DNA from: Flaveria trinervia
Taxonomy: Eukaryota; Streptophyta; Magnoliopsida; Asterales; Asteraceae
DNA: 64,000 bases
Reading direction: 5' to 3'
Assembly: GCA_025506515.1 (NCBI GenBank)
Contig: JACCIX010000587.1
Location: forward strand, 1-64,000
The notes beneath the pieces were generated by a model, which made no database searches, was not told the DNA's origin, and saw only the letters and a program-made list of their open reading frames with translations. Both the position numbers and the translations under genes were made by a program. Shown piece by piece: positions 56,839 through 64,000 of this stretch. Positions within the stretch are counted from its first letter, which is position 1, and every line of letters starts with the position of its first letter.

Positions 56839-59800
56839 CTAGTATTTCCCTCTGAATTGTGATTTGGATGGAGGTGTTTTGGGAGATTTTTGATGATGAA
56901 TTGGTCGATTCATCTCATCAACATCTACTGAGGATTCAGATGAATAATGAAATCGTTGGTCTCTATTTTTTTGTAAAAATTTAGCCCGAGTTTCAATATC
57001 AAAAGTTGGTTTTTGCTTAGGAAGGTCAAGTTTGTGTTTCATTGTGAGATGACTTCTTTGACCCTTCCTTAAATCCTTCAAGTTATTTTTGTCATTTGTT
57101 GATCTAGGTATTCTAGATTGAGTATTATGAAGATAAGGTCTGACAGAGTGCATCACAGTAGATGTTTTTGAGATGGGCTTGTGTTGTGGAATTCTCAACC
57201 CCTTCTGATTAAAGTAACAATCAAATGTATTGTGATTGTTCATGTCACAGATTGAACAATACTTGTGAAATAGCAATTTTTGGTGGAGTGATTGTTCATA
57301 TCACAGATAGAACAATATTGATTGAAGAAGCATTTATCTATCTTGTGATTGAACATGTCACAAATATCACAATACATTTGTTGTTTCTTAGATTTTTCCT
57401 TATGTGACTCAACTGATACTTTCTTTTGATGAGTCACTTTCTTTTCTTTAGGTGAAGAATCAAAATCAGCCCTTTTAGTAGTTTGCTTCACAACAATACT
57501 TTTGTTCAATTGTCTAGGTTGTTTCTGTTTCTTCAACCGATTTCTCACTTCTTTCTCAAACTGGTCAACATGTTCTTTGTTACAGATTTCAAACCCAACT
57601 CCCTACCTTAACCTTGATGACTAAGGGTCTGATGAAGTTTTATGTGTTGAACTATGTTTTACAGTTTGTTTCTTTTTTAGTGAAACCTTTTGTGATTTAC
57701 TTGAATTTTGTGGAGATATAATCTCATTATCAGAATTACTCTCAGTAGTGGGTTTTATTGTCTTGACATATTTCTTTTTGCCTTGTAAAACAGATGGTAT
57801 GAATTTTATAAAAGGTACAACTGCTTTACAGGGCTTGATGGTTTCATGACACTCACTGTCTTGTCTGAACACTCTTTGATTTTGATTGGGTGACCTAACT
57901 TGATTTTATCCTCATTGGTTTCAAAATAAACATCAGGTTTGCTTTGAGGATTTGTCACTTGTTTCATTACTGATTTAGGTTCCATAGTTTTAGGTTCAAT
58001 TGATTCAGAGAGTGAGATAGAGTCATGCATGACAGTGTAATTGTCATTTTATGGTGGAGGACATGAATTATACCCAATCCCTGACATGTCCTTTGGATCC
58101 TTTTGTGAATCCAGCATCTCTTGCAGCTTGACTGAAGACATTTGAAACATTTCAAGTTTCACTTCAGTCATAGACTGTTGAGCTTTAGCTTGAGCTAACT
58201 TTTCAGTAAGTAGCTCATTTTTAGCTGCAAGATTGTATTTCTCACCTAGCAATTTTTCTATGTCAGAAATGAGAGTTTTGATTTTGACTTCAAAACTTTT
58301 TAGTTCTCTCTTCATCATTTCTGACTTCACTTTTTCTTCTTTAAATTTATTTGCCAGTTTATGATTTTGTTCTCTATACTCTTGTAATTCATTTATGCAT
58401 TTTTCACTACAAAGGTTAGTTTTTACCTTAGTAGGCATTGAAAATGGTCCATCATTGTAAGCCATAAGAGTATGATTCTGGAATTGAGGCTTGACTTCCT
58501 CAGCATACACAGTCCAGTCACATATCCCATCTTGTTTAATCACAAGGGCATTGGCAGAAGGCTGACTGCTTGCATGGGCTTGATTTGTCAGCTGTGGTTG
58601 ATTCTGGTATGTTTGTTGATGATGAGAATGATGATACTGCTGTTGTTGATTGTTGGAGTGATAGCTTGAATTGGGCTATGATGATGATTGACTTGGAGAG
58701 TTCCTTCGATAGTTGTTTCTTTTGGGAGCATTGCACTCTCTTGAGAAATGGCCAGTCATGCCATAGTTGAAGCATTTCACCTTGGATTTGTCATATCCAA
58801 GTTTTGTGTTCTCATTCAGGCTCAGCTTTCTTCCTTTTCTGAAGAATTTCTTGGCTCTCATGGCAATCATTTCCATTTGACACTGTAGATCCATTTCCTC
58901 AACATCATCAGGATCCATTTCTTCCAAATATTCCTGAATTAGGTGAGCAAAAGTGAGTCTTCCTCCCAGGTAGGCTTCAAAGCTTGCAACAAAGGCATTG
59001 TAAGTTGCCTTTTGCTCTTCTGATCTTGAGTCTTCAGGAGAGATTTGAGGAGCAGTAGAGACTTTAGGTGCTTGTGATGAAGTTGATGGATGATTGATTA
59101 GTGGAGTAACAATGAACCCAATATTGTTCATTTGATCTCTTGATGAGATGAAATCATCTTCCTTAGTGATGAAAGCATTTTCAACAGAATGAGATTCTGA
59201 AGGAAATTTGTAAGCCTCAATCACTCTTGGTCCACCAAGGTTTCTGCTTCTTCATCAAGTTCCAAAGCTTCAATTTTGGCTATCATAATGTCTAGAGTGG
59301 TACTCTCAAGATCAAGAGTATTTTTTAGCATGGTTACATTCTGTTTACAGCTTTTAGGGAGACTGTGAAGCATTTTCTTGTTATGTTCTTTAATATTGTA
59401 AGTGACTCCCATGATTTCCAACTCATTTACCAACTGTACAAATCTATGCAGTTGTTTTGATATTGATTCTCCTTTGGGGTGGTGGAATGTTTCATACTGA
59501 TTTACCAGCTTGTCTTTGTGAATTTTAGCCACCTCACTGCTTCCTTCACACATAATTTTTAGTGCTTCCAAACAGCTTTAGTAGTTCTATACTATTCCGA
59601 TCTTTTCAGCACATCCATCTTGAGTGCTTGAGTCAAAATTGAGTATGCTTTGAGGTCAATCTTGATTTTCTTATAGTCATCTTCATCCAGAGTTAAGTCT
59701 TCAATGTGTATTCTAGCAGTCTTGTAAAGTGTAGCTTGAGCTGTTGATAGAGTAACAGGGATGTGTGGACCCTTACGTATTGAAATCCAGAAATCAGGAT

Positions 59801-59902
59801 CTACACCTGTGATATAATTTCTAAACCTTATTCTCCATTGTTTAAACTCAGATTTGTGTTTAAGCATGGGAGGTTTAGGTGTATGACCAAGTTCAGAGTA
59901 AC
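56839..59902 (-). pseudogene. gag (element D), 5'-truncated
   Basis: The reading enters at 59902 without a start codon (YSELGHTPKPPML). The Gag core includes FRNYITGVDPDFW and MLHSLPKSCKQN; then EMDPDDVEEMDLQ and a knuckle CFNYGMTGHFSREC near 58770, whose second Cys is Tyr. A long Lys/Ser-rich region follows. It includes a coiled coil (58450-58150) and a tandem knuckle array at 57190-57390. Five or more frame breaks. Confidence 0.86.
57190..57390 (-). other. Tandem CCHC zinc-knuckle array in element D gag
   Basis: Three successive CX2CX4HX4C units (CDICDMFNHKIDKC, CSICDMNNHSTKNC, CSICDMNNHNTFDC) are separated by short YF-N-Q linkers, with a frame change before the third. They lie well downstream of the main Gag knuckle (about 58770). 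Confidence 0.7.
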
Positions 59903-60109
59903 TGTTAGGATCTATTTTAATTTGTGTAAGGACAAATTTAGTTGATTTTAAGATTGATTATGTTAATGAGTCGAATTTGTTCAAGCAGTTCTTTCGAGGT
60001 TCAGAATGAGTTCTGTAATGATTTTCTTGATGTTTGAAAGGAGTATTCTTGCTGTGTACAAATGTTCAATTTCTTGTAAGTATATATTTATTGATGAATC
60101 TACAAATGT
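59903..60109 (+). other. Chimeric junction between element D and element F
   Basis: D gag stops at 59902 and the sequence changes to TGTTAGGATCTATTTT, non-coding. The segment 60082-60115 repeats part of a copia integrase tail (IDESTNVQFKE), matching element D's own integrase tail at about 55470-55510. The F aORF C-terminal module starts directly afterwards. I see no gene here. Confidence 0.5.
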
Positions 60110-60760
60110 TCAATTCAAAGAATTTTCTTAAAACAACTCCTGGTCTAAAAGTGATTGATGGTAATCAAAAGTCAAAACCAATTCTCAGATGGTTTTATAA
60201 CTCTGAGACTTTTGAGCTTAAATTGGTCAGCAATCTCGAACAATGGGATGAAGACATGATTACACTATTTGGTGCTTTTGAACTGAAACTATTGCATCCA
60301 AGTTATATATCATTTTTATTTTTGCAAAAGTTTGAAAAAGTATTTCCAGAAGTTGCAGAGCAAGATAAGAACTATTTCCTTTCTATCATCACTGTGATGA
60401 ATGCTGCAATGGAAGAATATCATTAAGAAATGCTCTTGCATATGCAAACATTGTTAAGAAGGATATCAAAGACATTGAGTACATGAGAATTTCAAGAAAA
60501 GGTTTATAGAAATATACTCAAAGGAAAGTCAAAATCCTATTGAGTTATATGCTAATATTGATATCACATGTTTATCAAAAGATACATTGGAAACAATGAG
60601 TAAAATGGAGATAAAGACGAATGAAGCAAAACCAGAACAAGGCATTCTTGCTAGCGAATTTAAGTATGCTATTGCTAATGCTTTGAAAGAACAGGAGATG
60701 TATAAAAAGAAGCCAATGTTCAAGATCAAGAAAGAACCTGAAGATTTCTTTGGGTGCTAA
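60110..60760 (+). pseudogene. Additional ORF, C-terminal module only (element F)
   Basis: The first frame, to 60426, includes KPILRWFYNSETFELKLVSN and FPEVAEQDKNYFLSIITVM. It matches the C-terminal modules of C (WFYDNSTGKAVIRAKHG) and D (MYYDEKTYEMVFEMKWGG, LGEQDIHFFLKCIK). After a frame change the tail has LETMSKMEIKTNEA (compare D INNMSKMKIHVL) and ends EPEDFFGC, stop at 60760. The N-terminal, middle and linker parts are missing. Confidence 0.7.
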
Positions 60761-60803
60761 AAATACAAGATTGAAGATTGTGAAGACTGAAGACCATGTA
60801 AAT

Positions 60804-60817
60804 CTTAGGGGGAGTAT
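60804..60817 (+). other. Polypurine tract, element F
   Basis: CTTAGGGGGAGTAT lies directly before the LTR's TGTTAG. Confidence 0.9.
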
Positions 60818-61107
60818 TGTTAGTTCTCTAGAAAGATTAAGAGTTGTCTTTATGTGTCTTTTTACTATTTGAAATAGTATAGGGACTAGTTTTGTAAATT
60901 TGTTAGTTCCTTGTGCTGCATATTAAATAGCTTAGACTTGTAGCAGTTAGTAAGAGACGGAAACTGCTTACTTACTCTGTAATTGTCTTTGCTTGATATT
61001 AATGAAACTATGAATTTTGTTGATATCTTGCTTGATTTGATACTTTCTTTGTATTTCTTGAAAAGTGGTTCATACATCATCACAAATTGATACATTTGAT
61101 CCTATCA
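60818..61107 (+). repeat. Element F 3' LTR (290 bp)
   Basis: It runs TGTTAGTTCTC to GATCCTATCA and matches 23693-23993. The TATA box of the 5' copy is altered here (CATATTAAATAG). It is followed by CCTAT and gypsy pol. Confidence 0.88.
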
Positions 61108-61406
61108 CCTATAGGTTGGAGTTGCCCAGTGAGTTAAGTAGAATTCACCCAACATTCCATGTATCTCACCTGAGAAAGTGCTTGGCCAACGAAGATATGA
61201 TTGTACCATTGGAAGACATTGAAGTTGATGAAAGGCTCAACTATATGGAGCAACTAGTGGCAATCATCAATCGCAAGGAGAAGAGGTTAAGGAACAAGGT
61301 CATTCCCTTGGTGTGTGTACAATGGAAGCATAGAATGGAATCGGAGTCTACTTGGGAAGTTAAGGAGGAGATGAGGCAACATTACCCTCAACTATTCATC
61401 GAATAA
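61108..61406 (+). pseudogene. Ty3/gypsy (Tekay/del-type) integrase C-terminus with chromodomain, partial
   Basis: It encodes YRLELPSELSRIHPTFHVSH, the standard end of plant gypsy integrases. A chromodomain-like tail follows (YMEQLVAIINRKEKRLRN, VQWKH, STWEVKEEMRQHYP), with a stop at 61404-61406. Chromodomains of this clade are thought to guide insertion to chromatin. It is truncated at its start by element F, with reading frame intact from the junction to the stop. Confidence 0.9.
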
Positions 61407-61432
61407 CAAGTTTTGAGGACGAAACCTAAATA

Positions 61433-61445
61433 TGGGGGGTGGACT
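61433..61445 (+). other. Polypurine tract, gypsy element
   Basis: ATGGGGGGTGGAC, just before a TTGTAACG LTR start, has the layout typical of Tekay/del elements (…GAGGACGAAAC…GGGGTGGA…TGTAA). Confidence 0.8.
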
Positions 61446-63214
61446 TGTAACGCCTGGAATAATTCGAAACGAGCAAATTTTAAATAATAGGCCTAGCCGA
61501 GATTAATTAAAAGAAAATAAGCGAGAAATGGAGTGTGGACTTAGTAGACCTTGCGAGTTATCTGTTTGATGAGTTTAAAACAAGTCAGGATTAATTAAAA
61601 GAAAATAAGCGAGAAAGGGATCATCTTGAGCCACTCTCATTTGCAACTCAACACCAATTTCTAGAGAGAGAGTGTAGAGAGAGAAAGTGAGAGAAAGTGG
61701 TGATTCAAGGCTCTGTTGATCAAGAGATTGAAGATTGGTGTTCATGGATATCCAAACAAAAAGAAAACAACAAGAATCCAGGTAAGTAACATTATTTAAC
61801 CTTTCATTTGATGTAAACCTAGATTCTAGGGGTTGGGGTTTTGAAAGTGACAAAGAATCGCCCCAAACTCACGCTTTTGTGTAACAAAACATGTAGAAGC
61901 TTAGATATACCTATTGGCTGATAAACCAAGGTTTTGGGTGTAAAAGAATAAATTTTGGGTCAAAATGGGTTGGTTCATATTTTTCAGCCCATACTGTGAA
62001 ATTAAGGGTATATCAAGCGAAATAGCGTAGTCATCCAGCGAAACTATGAAGACATCCTGCGAAACTATAGTTTCACAGGTAGTTTCACAAACATGGTTTT
62101 CCAAAAAAAGTTAGGTGAAACTAGAAGCGAAGATGCCAGTGAAACTGCCAGTAAAGATGCTAGCGAAACTAGCAGCAAAACTGCTGGCGAAACTGGAAGC
62201 AAAACTGCTGGCGAAACTAGCAGCAAAACTACTGATCTAGCAGCGAAATTAGCAACGAAATTTGGCAAGAATTTACTCCTTTGAGTGTTAACTTATCTGC
62301 AGGCTTTGTAATGCAACCCTTTCTTGGAAAGCTTGATTTGGAAGCTACTCATCGAGTCCATGTGAGTTCTAGATCCCTAATTTTAAAGGTTTTGAACTAG
62401 TTTGGGGCTAGAAATGCATACTAAATATACGATTTAAATGACCAAGACTTTAAGAGGTTTTAAGAGGAATATCAAATTTCTATAACCAAATGTGCTATAT
62501 AAATGTTCAAAAATAAAAATTGTTCACGCTGACCTGGCACCCTTGGACCCCACTAGGGACTGCTGCCCCTAGGACCCTGCTATCAGGGCTTGTCACCCCC
62601 ACACCCCTGCTGTTCCACAGTGGGTCAGTTATCTTCTCTGGTGACTTGTACTTTTGTGCATGTGTATATGTGGTGAATGGATGATGCATGATGTTTATGA
62701 TGATGTCTGATGGGGTATGTGATGTTTATGTGATGCTATGTATGAATGTGTTATATTGATCTTACATTCCTACTATGTATTATTCCGTGAATTACATGTT
62801 ATGAGTATGAAATGAATGAGAAGTATTATGTAATGTTAAGTTATGTTAATGATAAGTGGAATGTAAAAAAAGAATGAATGCATGCATTAATGAACGAACA
62901 AATGTAAGAAAGTCTTGAAAGCAATGTATGGAGGTTCACACCCAATGAAGGGAGTTGGGTCAACTATGTGTGGGTTATCTACCCTAGAAGGATGCACACT
63001 AGGGTCGAATCTTTGGATTGACCATATGTATGGGAACCTTGTCGCTTGTCGTGGGTACTGCCGTCAGCTTCGTGCATAATATTCGAGGTCTTGATAGACC
63101 TCAGACCCAGTAACCAGCTTCATGAACAATGTTCAGGGTATATCACATGGCATTGGTCCGGAATGTAAGTAAGAAAGATGACGAATGTACGGAAGATAAG
63201 TAAATAAGATTATG
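61446..63214 (+). repeat. Ty3/gypsy 3' LTR (start certain, end not determined)
   Basis: It begins TGTAACGCCTGG after the polypurine tract. It contains a motif-rich part (62018-62275), a low-complexity ATGATG/TGTATG part (62650-62900) and a GGTTCACACCC...GGGTACTGCC part (62930-63150) resembling the 3' half of chromovirus LTRs. The end is not visible; 63214 is where composition changes. Confidence 0.65.
62018..62275 (+). repeat. GCGAAACT motif tract within gypsy LTR
   Basis: About fifteen GCGAAACT/GTGAAACT/GCAAAACTGC units recur every 12-15 bp. The core is the same as the AGTTTCGC word of copia element C. One frame (62093-62284) is open and reads as SETSSKTAGE-type repeats, probably a by-product of the repeat. 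Confidence 0.7.
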
Positions 63215-64000
63215 ACCCTGTTTGTTTGGATCAGAGTGATTCTGGTCAGACTTATAAGTCTGACTTTCAGACCTGGTTGTTTAGTGATCCCATTTTTTCA
63301 ATAAGACCCTCTTATTCTCCTCTTATTAGGTCTGCAAAAAGACAATCTCTGACTCAAGAAAATCCCCCCACCCCTCATACTCTTCGATCTCTCTTACCTT
63401 CACCTAGAAGTCGACGGACATTGACGGTTCAGGTGAGGTAAGGTGGTCTTCATCTCGAACTCACCAACCTCTCCTTCATCTGAAACTCACCTCCTCTTCT
63501 CCTACACGAACTCCCCTGCGGTCTTCACTGGCCTCCCTCCTGCCCGAACTTGCCTGCCTCTCCTTCATCTCAAACTCGCTGGCCTACGCAGGTACGTCTT
63601 CGGGGACATTCGATTGGTTGTTTTGGTTACCTTCGGATCTTCGGATCTTTGAGGACCTTCTGGTCTTTGGTGTTTTGGGGACCTTCTGGTCTTCGGGTTG
63701 TAATACATATCAAAGAGGTCAGTTCAATGATTTCGGGATTGTAATACATATGTTCTTCTTTTGCCGTTATTTAGGTTCTAGAATTAACTGTATAGTCATT
63801 ACTTGTTTTTTAGTTTCTACGGTTTGTGCTTTTAATTTCAACCCAATTGAGCTCTCGTTCTATCTACTTTATTTGTGGCATCTCTGTATTTATAGTTTTT
63901 GAAACTTTCTATGGTTGTGGGGGGTGCTTTATATGTGTATGCAGATGCTTAAGCTGCAAAAACTGTCACTAAGTCGTTATTAGCATAAACTAGATGAGGA
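63215..64000 (+). other. Unassigned end region, possible DNA-transposon start
   Basis: CCCTGTTTGTTTGGATC at about 63218 resembles terminal starts of plant hAT/PIF-type elements. GC content then rises (CT-rich leader-like sequence to about 63600) and falls again. No convincing coding sequence or terminal inverted repeat is seen within the window. Confidence 0.25.

Larger units (their letters stand above)
44881..59902 (-). mobile_element. Ty1/copia element D (15 kb, 5' LTR missing)
   Basis: Minus-strand order from 59902 is gag (N-terminus truncated), PR, IN, solo-LTR-like insertion, RT, RNase H, long spacer, aORF, polypurine tract and 3' LTR. No PBS or 5' LTR is present at the right end, where the sequence changes abruptly to a chimeric junction. 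Related to F in gag and pol. Confidence 0.85.
23693..61107 (+). mobile_element. Ty1/copia element F, split by nested elements C and D
   Basis: The plus-strand pieces are 5' LTR 23693-23993, PBS, leader, gag (24840-25993), gag continued (38506-40740), PR, IN, RT, RNase H (to 44133), post-pol spacer, then after element D the aORF C-terminal module, polypurine tract and 3' LTR 60818-61107. The two LTRs are alignable over nearly their full length at very roughly 90%. Flanks differ (E spacer on the left, gypsy pol on the right) and the flanking pentamers AAATG and CCTAT do not match, so the ends were rearranged after or during insertion. Confidence 0.82.

Noticed and set aside
62093..62284. Open frame encoding SETSSKTAGE repeats in the gypsy LTR
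   Set aside because: It is produced by the GCGAAACT array whose period lacks stops; it has no start context or homology and lies inside an LTR.
62507..62689. Small minus-strand ORF near 62.6 kb
   Set aside because: A short frame in LTR DNA with no recognisable domain.
63443..63900. Overlapping small plus-strand ORFs at the window end as a host gene
   Set aside because: They are short, overlapping in several frames, without recognisable domains or splice structure that I can support.

Overview
The window is plant nuclear DNA made almost entirely of nested, decayed LTR retrotransposons. I see no host protein-coding gene, rRNA, tRNA or CRISPR array. The TGGTATCAGAGC primer-binding sites (initiator-tRNA-Met type), the Ty1/copia domain order gag-PR-IN-RT-RNaseH, and a Tekay/del-type Ty3/gypsy chromodomain tail point to a flowering plant. 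An extra ORF beginning MANLKF/MAALKF after pol recalls elements I associate with Asteraceae; that family-level guess is tentative. LAYOUT: (1) 1-16002, copia family A. A complete minus-strand element (3828-16002) has its 3' LTR fused to a further 5' fragment, which meets a truncated plus-strand copy (1-3398) head to head and forms a ~650 bp inverted repeat. (2) 16003-23692, copia family B/E, minus strand. The 5' part of one copy (gag, PR, IN; cut by element A at 16002) shares a single LTR (20569-21308) with the 3' part of another copy (extra ORF, spacer). (3) 23693-61107, copia family F, plus strand, interrupted twice. (3a) Family C, 25994-38505, minus, is a complete 12.5 kb element with a perfect ATGTC target-site duplication and LTRs about 97% identical. 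(3b) Family D, about 44881-59902, minus, lacks its 5' LTR and itself carries a ~0.9 kb solo-LTR-like insertion. (4) 61108-63214, the 3' end of a Ty3/gypsy chromovirus (integrase tail with chromodomain, polypurine tract, LTR). (5) 63215-64000, unassigned, possibly the start of a DNA transposon. HOW THE PARTS WORK TOGETHER: each copia family once had LTR promoter, tRNA primer site, gag, protease, integrase, RT/RNase H, then a long spacer, an additional ORF (aORF) in sense orientation, a polypurine tract and the 3' LTR. The aORF is the most interesting content. Recognisably related proteins occur in families A, C, D, E and F, with a conserved N-terminal and middle module, a low-complexity/charged/coiled linker of very variable length, and a conserved C-terminal module. 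Upstream of the aORF, families A and C have a TATA box immediately preceded by the same short hairpin-forming motif that fills U3 of their own LTR. Families C, D and E have a canonical 3' splice site 0-6 nt before the aORF ATG. Families C, D and E also keep a second polypurine tract between pol and the aORF. Together this looks like a self-contained expression cassette (promoter, 5'UTR intron, coding region) carried by several copia lineages. Nearly all reading frames are broken, so these copies are relics. Coordinates of degenerate genes are approximate.
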